In this document: piece after piece, positions 35,509 through 44,900 of the stretch
Numbering within the stretch: position 1 is the stretch's first letter
Layout of the letters: each line of letters begins with the position of its first letter
Assembly: GCF_004346225.1 (NCBI RefSeq)
Contig: NZ_SMAJ01000013.1
Coordinates: 1 to 64,000, forward strand
Direction: 5' to 3'
DNA length: 64,000 nt
From: Paralcaligenes ureilyticus
GTDB lineage: Bacteria; Pseudomonadota; Gammaproteobacteria; Burkholderiales; Burkholderiaceae_B
The notes under the pieces: model-generated
The model's database searches: none
What the model was told of the DNA's origin: nothing
Seen by the model: only the letters and a program-made list of their open reading frames with translations
Position numbers and translations under genes: made by a program

Positions 35509-36918
35509 ATGGACAAAAATGAAAATGCTTGGGACATGGAGGTCGACGTACTTGTTGTCGGTGCGGGCGGCTGCGGATTGGCGGCGGCGATTGCCGCGCA
35601 TGATGAGGGGGCCGATGTTGCCATTGTCGAAAAGATGGACCGGCCCGGGGGCAATACCTCACTAAGCACCGGTTCCGTTCCGGGAGCGGGCAGCCGTTTT
35701 CAACGCGCGGCGGGTATCGCCGATAGCGCCCAAACAATGGTGGACGACCTGCGGCGTATTGCCGGCGAGCACGATTTGCCCGACGTCAGCCGCGCGCTCG
35801 TATCGATTTCCGCCGAGTTGTGCGAATGGCTGGTTGATCGTGTCGGCGTGCGGTTGAGCCTGATCACCGATTACTGCCATGTCGGCCACTCGGTTCCGCG
35901 CTTGCATGCGCCGGTCTCGCGGCGCGGACAAGACCTGATGGATGACCTCCTCGCCGCCGTCGCGCAACGCGATATTCCGTTGGCTGTCGGCAACCCGGTA
36001 CAGTCTTTATTGCGATCGCAACAGGGCCGGGTCATGGGAGTGCTCGTTGCAGGAAAAGGAGTTCAAACCTCTCGAATCAAGGCATCCAAAATTATTCTTG
36101 CGTGTAACGGATTTGCCGGCAATCGTGCTCTGGTCAAGGAATTTTGTCCCGAGATCGCCGGCGCCGAGTATTTTGGAGCCCTGGGCAGCACGGGTGAAGC
36201 GGTTGGGTGGGGCCGCGAATTGGATGCAGGCCTGGCCAATATGCAAGCCTATCAGGGCTATGCGGCGGTCGCTTATCCTCATGGGTCGCTGTTGTCCTGG
36301 ACCACAATTGAAAAAGGCGGAATATTGGTCAATGCGGCTGGCGAGCGCTTTGGTAATGAGGATTTGGGCTATTCCGCATATGCCCGGCAAGTGCTTGCGC
36401 AGCAAACGCCGGTTTTTGCCATTTTTGACGAACGCATTAAAACGATCGCCTCCAAAGAAGAAGAATTTCGCGAACTGGCCGATCACGGTGGCATCAAATC
36501 GGCGGCGACCGTTGCCGAACTTGCCGCTAGTTTCAATTTACCGGCTGCGGCCCTGGCACGGACGGTGGATGCCTATACGATGGCTGCCGGCGCACAGGGC
36601 GATGATGTTTTCGGCCGACGCAAATTCGGCATGGCGCCTTTGCAGGGGCCGTTCTGGATATGCCGGGTTACGCCTGGCCTGTTTCATACGCAAGGCGGCT
36701 TGGCGATTGATGCGGCCGGCCGCGTATTAAAGGCCGACGGCGAGCCGATTCCCAATTTGTTTGCGGGCGGAGGCGCTGCGGGAGGGATTAGCGGCCGGGC
36801 CGGCGCGGCCGGCTATGCCTCGGGCAATGGCCTGTTGTGCGCGTTGGGTCTGGGTTATTTAGGTGGTAGAGCCGCTGCCGGGGAATTGCGTGCGGCTTTC
36901 AAGAGAGAACCTTCGTGA
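35509..36918 (+). CDS. FAD-dependent oxidoreductase (fumarate reductase / 3-ketosteroid-dehydrogenase-like flavoprotein)
   Basis: A 469-residue flavoprotein of the FAD_binding_2 family. The dinucleotide motif GAGGCG at 18-23 follows VDVLVVG, and the C-terminal FAD segment is NLFAGGGAAGGISGRAGAAG then GNGLLCALGLGYLGGRAAAG. There is no heme or signal region, so it is a soluble cytoplasmic member. Such proteins reduce or form C=C bonds next to a carboxylate. The ATG at 35509 lies 19 nt after the first PrpD gene; the frame extends upstream only within that gene. Flanked by two PrpD genes, it may process an unsaturated dicarboxylate. Confidence 0.84.
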   Translation: MDKNENAWDMEVDVLVVGAGGCGLAAAIAAHDEGADVAIVEKMDRPGGNTSLSTGSVPGAGSRFQRAAGIADSAQTMVDDLRRIAGEHDLPDVSRALVSISAELCEWLVDRVGVRLSLITDYCHVGHSVPRLHAPVSRRGQDLMDDLLAAVAQRDIPLAVGNPVQSLLRSQQGRVMGVLVAGKGVQTSRIKASKIILACNGFAGNRALVKEFCPEIAGAEYFGALGSTGEAVGWGRELDAGLANMQAYQGYAAVAYPHGSLLSWTTIEKGGILVNAAGERFGNEDLGYSAYARQVLAQQTPVFAIFDERIKTIASKEEEFRELADHGGIKSAATVAELAASFNLPAAALARTVDAYTMAAGAQGDDVFGRRKFGMAPLQGPFWICRVTPGLFHTQGGLAIDAAGRVLKADGEPIPNLFAGGGAAGGISGRAGAAGYASGNGLLCALGLGYLGGRAAAGELRAAFKREPS

Positions 36919-38303
36919 CCTTAAGTGAGATCGTCAGCGATTTTGCCTTGTCGCTGCGCTATCAGGATATTCCCGCTGACGTCAACGAGTTGGCCAGGCT
37001 GCATACCCTCGATGCCATAGGAGTGGGCGTGGCGGCGTCGGCGGGCGCGGTCCAGCGCAATATGCTCAATCGCATGGTGCAGGGTCAGGGTGCGAGCATG
37101 CGAGGCTGTAGTGTATTGGGCGATTCTCGTCAGACGGCCGCCGCGACGGCGGCTCTTTTGAATGGAACATTCATCCACGCTCTTGAGTACGATGATACGC
37201 ATATGGCGTCTATCGTCCATGGAAGCGCCGTATTGGTGCCTAGCGCTCTGGCCGCGGCCGAACAGAACGCGCTTACCCTGGCCGATTTAATACGATTGAT
37301 CGTTATCGGCTGGGAAGTCCTGATCCGGGTCGGCCTTGCTGCTCCCGGCGCGTTTCAGCGTCGCGGTTTTCAGGTCACTTCGGTGGCCGGCACGCTGGTG
37401 TCGGCGTTGATGGCTTCCCTTGCCTCTGGCGCGACACGTGATGAACTGGTGTCTGCGCAAGGCATTGCGGGTAGTCAGGCATCAGGGATATTCGAGTTTC
37501 TGGCTGAAGGCTCTACCGTAAAGTCGCTGCATCCGGGCTGGGCGGCGCACGCCGGTGCGCTGGCGGCCCAACTGGCGGCGGCTGGAATGACAGGGCCCTC
37601 CACGGTATACGAAGGCCGTTACGGTTTATATAACACCTACACCGACGCGCAGGGCGCCGCCGACAACTTGCGGCGGCAACTCGCAAGCCTGGGCGAGCAT
37701 TGGTTTTTGCGCGAAGCGGCGTTTAAGCTCTTTCCGTGTTGCCATTACATTCATCCGTTTCTTGAGTGTGCGCAACAACTGAAGTCGCAATGGGGCTCGA
37801 CATTGGCTGTTGACTCCATCGAGTGCCGTGTTCCGGCGGGGGCCGCGGCGATTATTTGCGAACCTTGGGAACGCAAGCAGCAGCCGAAGGTCTTGAATGA
37901 AGCCAAGTACAGCCTGCCGTATTGCCTGGCTTTGGTTCTTCTTGATATTCCTGTCGTTGCTGCGCATTTTATCGACGGCGAGGTGAACGCGCAGGCGGTC
38001 GCTCTTGCCCGGAAAATATCGTGGATTCCGCTGTTGCACGATAACTTCCCGACCCAGTTCGAGGCGGAGATAAGCATCACTTTGAATGATGGGAAAAAAA
38101 TTAATGCACGCGTCGATCAGGTCAAAGGCAGCGCACAACGGCCGGCATCAACCACCGAAATTCAAGCCAAGTTTCTATCGAATACCAAAAACCTATATGC
38201 CCCCGAGGCGCAGCAGCGCCTGATTCATACATTGCTCGCTGCTGCGCCCGATACGCGAGTCGCCGACCTGAGTGCGGATTTGCGCGCGTCTGGCTGCAAC
38301 TGA
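36915..38303 (+). CDS. MmgE/PrpD-family protein (copy 2)
   Basis: A 462-residue paralogue of the first PrpD protein, with stronger family character: HTLDAIGVGVAASAG, LLNGTFIHALEYDDTH (the conserved AHxxDxDD-like site) and the KSLHPGWAAHAGALAAQLAA block. It starts at GTG, overlapping the flavoprotein stop by four bases (GTGA). It is the final gene of the ten-gene operon. Family activities are dehydration or decarboxylation of tricarboxylates and related acids; the precise substrate is unknown. Confidence 0.85.
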   Translation: MTLSEIVSDFALSLRYQDIPADVNELARLHTLDAIGVGVAASAGAVQRNMLNRMVQGQGASMRGCSVLGDSRQTAAATAALLNGTFIHALEYDDTHMASIVHGSAVLVPSALAAAEQNALTLADLIRLIVIGWEVLIRVGLAAPGAFQRRGFQVTSVAGTLVSALMASLASGATRDELVSAQGIAGSQASGIFEFLAEGSTVKSLHPGWAAHAGALAAQLAAAGMTGPSTVYEGRYGLYNTYTDAQGAADNLRRQLASLGEHWFLREAAFKLFPCCHYIHPFLECAQQLKSQWGSTLAVDSIECRVPAGAAAIICEPWERKQQPKVLNEAKYSLPYCLALVLLDIPVVAAHFIDGEVNAQAVALARKISWIPLLHDNFPTQFEAEISITLNDGKKINARVDQVKGSAQRPASTTEIQAKFLSNTKNLYAPEAQQRLIHTLLAAAPDTRVADLSADLRASGCN

Positions 38304-38335
38304 CGGTGCCGCTACAAAACGTGTCCGTAGCGGGT

Positions 38336-38360
38336 GTAGTGGCAGCCCTTGTGGCTGCCA
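38336..38360 (+). repeat. REP-like hairpin after the cyclic-amide operon
   Basis: A 25-bp copy with a GGCAGCC/GGCTGCC stem, preceded at 38306-38314 by a half element (GGTGCCGCTAC). It may act as the 3' end of the operon transcript. Confidence 0.8.
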
Positions 38361-38467
38361 AAATCGTTGCCAATCAAGATGGCACTTGCAGAGGCATACC
38401 AGTGAATTATGCGGCACCATCTGACAGCAGAAGCATGACGTTCGTTCGCCATCGAGTGGAGCTCCCA

Positions 38468-38698
38468 TCAAGTGTCGGCAGCGCCTGTTTGGCCTCTCAA
38501 AGGCGCCAAGAGCGGCGATAGGCCGTTATGATCGATTTCCTGCATCAATGCCAACAAGCGGCCGATCTCGCCTTTGGGAAAGCCTTCGCGGGCAAACCAA
38601 TTAAGATAATGTCCCGGCAGATCGGCAATCAGGCGGCCCTTGTACTTGCCGTAAGGCATGGTACGCGTCACCAGGAGTTGCAGGTCTTCGGGGTTCAT
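38468..38698 (-). CDS. DUF3820 family small protein
   Basis: A 76-residue protein of the DUF3820 family (annotated in some genomes as a quorum-sensing-regulated virulence factor). The core PYGKYKGRLIADLPGHYLNWFAREGFPKGEIGRLL matches the family pattern: Pro-Tyr/Phe-Gly-Lys-x-K-G near residue 15, then a LNWF motif. The function is not known. The BenE-type transporter gene lies upstream on the same strand, 21 nt apart, so the two are likely co-transcribed. Confidence 0.82.
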   Translation of the reverse strand: MNPEDLQLLVTRTMPYGKYKGRLIADLPGHYLNWFAREGFPKGEIGRLLALMQEIDHNGLSPLLAPLRGQTGAADT

Positions 38699-38719
38699 CG
38701 TCGCCAGCCTTTGTTGCCG

Positions 38720-39889
38720 CTAACGGAGCCTGATTCGTATGGATTGGCTTATCACATGCGCAACAGTCCCAAACACCAGCCCCCAGAACGCGCTGCCTAT
38801 GCCCATGAGCGTGAGTCCGGACGCAGTCGTTACAAACGTGATCAGGGCTGCCTCGCGTCCGCTCGCCTCGTCAAGTGCCCCCGCCAGGCTGTTGCCGATA
38901 GTGCCCAGTAGCGCCAGGCCTGCGATGGCCGCCACCAGTTCCGGAGGGAAGGCCGTGAACAGCCCAACCACCGTTGCGCCGAAAATACCGGTTGCCAAGT
39001 AAAAGAGCCCAGCCCATATCGAGGCCAGATAGCGCTTTTCGGGATTGGGGTCGGCGTCCTTGCTCATGCAGATGGCCGCGGTAATGGCGGCCAGATTAAA
39101 GGAAAAACCGCCAAACGGGGCCAGCAGCAAACCCGTTATTCCCGTCCAGCTGATAAGCGGCGATGCCGGCACTTGATAGCCGTTGGCGCGCAGCACCGCC
39201 AGGCCCGGTACATTCTGGGAAGTCATCGTGACGATGAACAGAGGAATGCCGACCCCGATCAAGGTTGAAACGGAAAAGCTGGGCATCATGAATACGGGGG
39301 TCGCAGGAGCCCAGATCAAGGCATCAAGCTGTAGAAGGTTTTGCACCGCTGCCCACACAATACCTACCGCCAGCGCCAGCGGAACGGTATAGCGAGGCAG
39401 CCATTGCCGGGCCAGCAAAAAGGTGAGGAACATGAGGCCGACCAGCACCAGTTGGGTCTGCATGGCGGTAAACAGGTTCATCCCGAAGCGGATCAGTATC
39501 CCGGCCAGCATGGCCGAGGCAATGGCCTTCGGGATGTAATGCATGATTTTTTGGAACCAACCTGTGATTCCGCATACCGTTATCAGAAGCGAGCAAAAGA
39601 GGAAGGCGCCAATCGCCTCGGACATGCTCAGGCCGGTCAGGCTGGTGGCCAGTAGTGCGGCACCGGGCGTGGACCACGCCGTCAGCACCGGACTGCGGTA
39701 ATAGAGGGACAGCCCGATGCAGGTTACGGCCATGCCTACGCCCAGAGCCCAGAGCCATGAGTCCAGTTCGGCTGGAGTTGCCCCGGCGGCGTGCGCCGCC
39801 TGAAAAACAATGGCTACCGAGCTGGTGTAGCCGACAAGTACCGCAATGAAGCCGGCAGAAATGTGGGAAATCTTGAACCAGTTGCTCAC
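38720..39889 (-). CDS. BenE-family benzoate/H+ symporter-like transporter
   Basis: A 389-residue inner-membrane protein with about 12 hydrophobic segments. It has BenE-family stretches: STPGAALLATSL near the third helix, GIPLFIVTMTSQNVPGLAVLRANGY and PFGGFSFNLAAITAAICM. The BenE family belongs to the large NCS2/SulP-like fold and is thought to import benzoate, though most members are not tested. No benzoate-degradation genes are next to it. Confidence 0.85.
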   Translation of the reverse strand: MSNWFKISHISAGFIAVLVGYTSSVAIVFQAAHAAGATPAELDSWLWALGVGMAVTCIGLSLYYRSPVLTAWSTPGAALLATSLTGLSMSEAIGAFLFCSLLITVCGITGWFQKIMHYIPKAIASAMLAGILIRFGMNLFTAMQTQLVLVGLMFLTFLLARQWLPRYTVPLALAVGIVWAAVQNLLQLDALIWAPATPVFMMPSFSVSTLIGVGIPLFIVTMTSQNVPGLAVLRANGYQVPASPLISWTGITGLLLAPFGGFSFNLAAITAAICMSKDADPNPEKRYLASIWAGLFYLATGIFGATVVGLFTAFPPELVAAIAGLALLGTIGNSLAGALDEASGREAALITFVTTASGLTLMGIGSAFWGLVFGTVAHVISQSIRIRLR

Positions 39890-39990
39890 AGCGGCCCTTC
39901 TTGGCTAAGAACGTGTGGCGCCATTCTTTTATCGGGCGCAAAACCGGCATGCTCAACACTTGAGGGCGGTTTCTAATTTAGATAACTAGA

Positions 39991-40069
<79 letters not shown>

Positions 40070-40685
40070 AAATGAGGCCGGCCATCTTGGCTATTTGCGT
40101 GCTGCAAGTGCAAAAACGATGGCCGCATCACCAAGCGCGAAATTATCGCACAATCCGAAGATCGTTGCTGGACAAGGGCTTGCCAGCTTCAGACCTTCCA
40201 AGAATACGTGCTTTTCTTGTTTCCCTAACTCCGACACTATGGGGACAAATTGTTGAGAAAATCACCGTCTAAAAGAGGCAATTTATTAAGAAAATCGCTG
40301 TTTTTAGACAGTAAGAGCGTTATTACACAGAAAAGGGCGCTTGTGTTGCACTATTACTATTTATTATCAATGGGTTATTGATGATTTAACAGTGGAAATT
40401 AAGGGTGTTTACTCGGCAACGCGATGCACGAAATTGTCACCACAGTGTCACCGGAAAACGGCCTGTGCCAAGCGCTCTCCCTGCAAGTGGTGGGGTTGCC
40501 TAGGCCGGCGTGTTTAATGGCTTGCGGGGGCGAATTGCTGCGGTATGGAGTAGCCGCGCTCTTTTGAAGCTTTTAAGTGCGCCGCCTCTTTCTCTGTCGG
40601 GTGTGGGACAACCTTGCTCAAGGTTTCTGCCCATACTACTATTCCGAAATCCAGTTCGGCGTCAGATGTCAAAACAAGGAGATAA
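40070..40685. other. AT-rich gene-free region between tRNA and carbonic anhydrase
   Basis: About 600 bp without a convincing gene. The middle (40230-40440) is clearly AT-rich compared with the genome around it. It contains a short inverted TTTAGACAG/CCGTCTAAA-like pair and a TGTCACC repeat near 40436-40452 (TTGTCACCACAGTGTCACC). The location behind a tRNA gene and before an integrase fragment suggests leftover mobile DNA, but no attachment-site duplicate of the tRNA end is visible. Confidence 0.4.
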
Positions 40686-41438
40686 ATGATGTGCAAATCA
40701 TGTGTAAAGAGTGCCGTACTGGGCAATTCGCCCGCGTCGCCTTCCAGGCGGGCTGCCATTGGCATGATGGGTGCGCTCTCATTGCTTGGCATATCTACAG
40801 CGGGCGGGGTTGCGTACGCAAAATCCCCACCCAAACCGGGTAACGTACTTTCACCCGATCAGGCAATTAAGCGCTTGATGGAAGGAAACAAGCGGTACAC
40901 CTCGGGTAAGACCCAGAGCCGAAGCTTTGCCTCGACACGTGCAGTATTGGCCGGTGGGCAAAATCCCTATGCTTCTATTTTGAGCTGTGCTGATTCGCGC
41001 GTCAGCCCCGAATTATGTTTCGACGAAGAAAGGGGTGATCTGTTCGTGACGCGCGTGGCAGGCAACTATGTAACCACCGATATTCTGGCAAGCTTGGAAT
41101 ATGGCGTCGCAGTTCTGAACTCGCCGCTGATTATGGTGCTGGGACATACCAGTTGTGGCGCGGTGAGTGCGACTGTCAGTGCACTGGAAAAACACGCCGA
41201 ATTTCCAGGCCATATTCAAAGCATCGTCACGGCGCTGATGCCGGCCGTACGCGCCGCCGCTTCCAAACCCCATCAGGGTACATTGCTTCACGCGGCTACC
41301 ATTCAAAATATCAAACAGAACGTCCAGCAATTGCAAGAAGCCACGCCAATACTGAGCAAGGCGGTTCAGGCCGGCAAGGTCAAGGTCATCGGCGGCCTCT
41401 ATGATCTCAAAACAGGGCGGGTAGAGCTCGTCGCATAA
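40686..41438 (+). CDS. Beta-class carbonic anhydrase with Tat signal peptide
   Basis: A 250-residue enzyme converting CO2 and bicarbonate. Zn ligands and catalytic pair are present: C101-x-D103-x-R105 in ILSCADSRVSPE and H154/C157 in LGHTSCGAVSA. The N-terminus carries a twin-arginine signal (SPSRRAAIGMMGALSLLGIS, arginines 21-22; likely cleavage after AYA near 45), so it should be folded in the cytoplasm and exported by Tat to the periplasm, unlike the common cytoplasmic Can/CynT. AAGGAG lies 5 nt before the ATG. Two cysteines (C3, C6) precede the signal; a start at the second ATG is possible. Confidence 0.88.
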   Translation: MMCKSCVKSAVLGNSPASPSRRAAIGMMGALSLLGISTAGGVAYAKSPPKPGNVLSPDQAIKRLMEGNKRYTSGKTQSRSFASTRAVLAGGQNPYASILSCADSRVSPELCFDEERGDLFVTRVAGNYVTTDILASLEYGVAVLNSPLIMVLGHTSCGAVSATVSALEKHAEFPGHIQSIVTALMPAVRAAASKPHQGTLLHAATIQNIKQNVQQLQEATPILSKAVQAGKVKVIGGLYDLKTGRVELVA

Positions 41439-41532
41439 GCATCAGGAGGAACCCGGATCTATGAGCTAATGGCCTCTCCCTATTGTTTGGCAGAGTGTAC
41501 GGCTGGGGATCACCGAAAACGCAATCTTCAGT

Positions 41533-41740
41533 CTACCGTCTGCCGTTGACCATTGTTGGCGTAATTTTTTTCAGGTAGGTAGACAGGGCTTTGCGTAGCG
41601 TCGGCGCATCTTGCTTGCCAAACTCAAAGACGCCGCGCTTGATCGCGTCTTCAGTTTGGATAGCCCACGTGTGCGCTGATCGCTTGTCTAAAAATGTTTT
41701 ATTGACTATCGGGTTGCCTGTTACTCGGATACGCACTGAG
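41533..41740 (-). pseudogene. Fragment of a tyrosine-recombinase (phage-type integrase) N-terminus
   Basis: Translated on the minus strand this gives VRIRVTGNPIVNKTF, then SAHTWAIQTEDAIKRGVFEF and LRKALSTYLKKITPT. This is the pattern of the N-terminal arm- and core-binding part of tyrosine integrases (phrase F.tk..A..Wa...E..i.rG). It has no start of its own; the open frame runs in from a REP element. It stops after about 70 residues, and the catalytic domain is missing. It is a relic of an integrated element. Confidence 0.65.
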
Positions 41741-41745
41741 TTTTT

Positions 41746-41829
41746 GTAGCGGCACCCCTTGTGGGTGCCAAATCTGTTAATAGCCGGATCGTGTCTTGCG
41801 TCGATGACAGGCACGAGGCCTGTCGCTAC
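41746..41829. repeat. REP-like hairpin pair, second with GACAGGC stem
   Basis: The first element is at 41746-41770 (plus, GGCACCC stem). The second is at 41805-41829 (minus), where the stem reads GACAGGC/GCCTGTC with the GTAG foot kept. They form a convergent pair between the integrase relic and the alpha-2-macroglobulin gene. Confidence 0.8.
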
Positions 41830-41992
41830 AAGAACGTATCCCTGCGATGTCGATTAGTCTGCCGTCCGGTCTTGCGAGATTGCATAAAGCAGGCTACCGT
41901 ACACGAGGGAAATGAGAAGCCCGGCGCTGTTTATCGGCGCTATGCGCTCGCCTGCAACAGGCGTGCGGCCTGCAAATAAGAAAGAGGGTCGT

Positions 41993-44900
41993 ATGGTTGG
42001 GATCAGAACACTTGCCTTGGGGTTGTTTTTGTCCGGCACCACGGTCATGGCGGCCCAAATAACGCAGTTCTCCCCGCAGGGCGAGGTCGCCAGAATTGAA
42101 AGCGTGAACGCGATGTTCGATGTGCCTGTTGTCCAGTTTGGTGCCCCGCGAGTTGCGGCGCCGCTGGATGTGACTTGCAACGATGCGAGCGTCAAGGGCG
42201 CGGGCCGTTGGGTCGACGCCAGACGCTGGACCTACGTGTTCACCAACCCTCCCGGAGCCGGGGTGAGCTGCACGGCGGCGGTCAATCCGGCGTTTCGCGC
42301 GATGGATGGCAAGGCCCTGACCGGCAAAAGCCGGTTTTCGTTTACGACGGGCGGCCCGCGCATCAGCTCTTCGCGCCCCGATGGCGACCATATCAGCGAA
42401 GATCAGGTTTTTGTATTGAAGTTCAACGGCGCGGTCAAGGCAGATTCTTTGGTGGGTAGCGCCTCGTGTCTGGTCGAGGGTTTGGGCGAGGCCGTGCCGG
42501 TGCGTCTGATTACGGGCGTTGATCGCCACGCGATTCTGAAGGTTAGCTATTACCCGGTTCCCGCCGATGACGATGCGTCGGTGCAGTTGCTGCAATGCAA
42601 GCGCCGTTTGCCCGCCGATGCCAAGGTGCAATTGAAGGTGGGCCCGGGCGTTCAGACGCTTTCAGGGGTTGCCTCCACAAGCGCGGAACCGCTCAACTAC
42701 ACGGTGCGCGCGCCGTTCAAGGCGACGTTCAGCTGTCAGCGTGAAAACGCTCGCGCGGCCTGCAACCCGGTGCTGCCTGTCAGTCTTGTTTTCAATGCGG
42801 GTATTTCGTACCAGGATGCACAGAAGGTTCGCTTGAAAACGCCGTCAGGTGAGCGTACTCCTATAGAGGATAAGCAACCGGATCGCAGCGGGTCGGTGAC
42901 CGAGGTTCGATTCAATGGTCCTTTACCCGAACTGGCTCAGATGAGCCTGGTGCTGCCCGCCGATTTAAAGGATGACGCCGGCCGGGCATTGAGCAATGCG
43001 GACCAGTTTCCCCTGTCGGTCAGTACGGCGGCGTTTCCGCCTTTGGTGAAGTTTGCCGCGGCGCCGTTCGGTGTTATTGAGCGCTTTGCGAATCAGCCCA
43101 CCGGGGGTTCCGAGGCGGACTACCCCGCCAGCGTGCCCTTGACGGTGCGTAATGTCGAAGCCGCCTTGGCGAGCAAGGAATTAAGCGTCTCAACCGGCAA
43201 GGTCAGCGACTACACGCCGCAAGACGACGCGGACGTGCTGCATTGGTTTGCGCGGGTTGCGCGGCTCCAGGAAGGCAACTGGACGCCGGCGCAGATAAAG
43301 GAAATCATGGCGAATAAAAAGCCGGATTCCAACAAAGGGAAAACGGTCGATACCCGTGAAATATCGATGCTTGGTACGGTGGCCGCGGCTCGCAAACTGA
43401 CCCTGCCCGGCGCGGCGAAGAACGATGTGCGACCCTTCGAGGTGATAGGCATCCCGGTCGATCCGGGCTTTCACGTGCTGGAGATCGAATCGCCCCGTTT
43501 GGGCGAGTCGCTGGTTGCTTCCCAAAAGCCCATGTATGTGCGCACTTCGGTGCTGGTAACTAATTTGGGCGTGCATCTGAAACGCGGCCGTGACGATACC
43601 CTGGTGTGGGTGACGACGCTGGATGACGGCAAGGTGGTACCCGATGCCGCGATTGCTGTTTTGAATTGCAGCGGGCAATTGCTGGCGACCGGCAAGACCG
43701 ATGCGCAGGGCCTGTGGCATTACCCCAAGGCTTTCTCCCGCTATGAAGAATGCGAGGATACGGGGCTTAGCGGGATTTTTGTGTCGGCACGGATTCCGGC
43801 CGATCACCCGCTGGCCCGTCACAAGGCGGATTATGCGTTTGTGTTGTCCACCTGGGATCAAGGCATCGAGTCGTGGCGTTTCAACGTGCCGACCGACAAT
43901 AGTCCGAAGCGATCGGTGGTTGCGCATACGGTCTTTGACCGCACCCTGCTGCGAGCGGGAGAGACCGTGTCGATGAAGCATTTCGTTCGCGACGAAACTC
44001 GTCGTGGCCTGGAGCTGCCGACGGATATCGGCACGCTTCCCGATACACTGGTGGTTATGCATGAAGGCTCGGGCGAGCACTACGATCAAGCTCTGACGTG
44101 GCATCGCACGGCGTCGGGCGGGCTCGATGCCGCCAGCCGCTTTGCCATCCCGAAGACGGCCAAGCTGGGCAACTATAGTGTGACGCTGGTGCGTAAAGCC
44201 AGTCAGGCGGCGCGGTCCGGCGACGATGGCGGGCAGGACGCAAGCAGCAGTTTGTACAGCGGCGGTTTTCGGGTCGAGGAGTTCAAGTTGCCGGTGCTTT
44301 CGGGCAGCCTGAAAATTGCGGATGCGGTCGGCGATGCGGTCCTCGTGGCGCCCAAGTCGCTCAATGCCGATGTGCAGATATCCTACGTGTCGGGCGGTGC
44401 GGCGGGACAGCTGCCGGTAAGCCTGTCGGGGGTGACGCGCCCCAAAAGTGTTTATTTCGACGGTTACGACGATTATTCTTTTGATCCGCCCCGAAAAGAA
44501 GAGTCCAGCGTCGATGAGAACGGGGACGGCGAGCAGCCGTCGCCGGCCGACACGCAGTCGCTGTTTTTGAATAAGAAAGCGCTGGTGCTCGATGCCCAGG
44601 GCGGCGGACGCGTTACGGTGGATACGCTGCCTGATTTTTCCCGGCCGCAAGACCTGGTCTTTGAGGCAAGCTTCCCCGATCCGAATGGCGAGATCCAGAC
44701 GTTAAGCCAAACCGTGCCGGTATGGCCGGCCGCTATTCTGGCGGGCATACGCGCCGGCAGTTGGGTAACCTCGGGCGAGGCGACGAAAATACGCGCTGTG
44801 GCGTTAACGCCGGCGGGTGCGCCGCAGGCCAACGTGGCGATGTCCGTCAAGGCCGTGCAAACCGTCAGGTATTCCACCCGTAAACGTATGGTGGGCGGGT

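Noticed and set aside
41533-41814. Full 93-residue frame including the REP segment as a real gene
   Set aside because: The first 25 residues are read from a REP element; only the later part resembles an integrase, so it is treated as a fragment.
43190-44650. 486-residue frame antisense to the alpha-2-macroglobulin gene
   Set aside because: Same reason: no domain, no ribosome site, opposite an intact gene.
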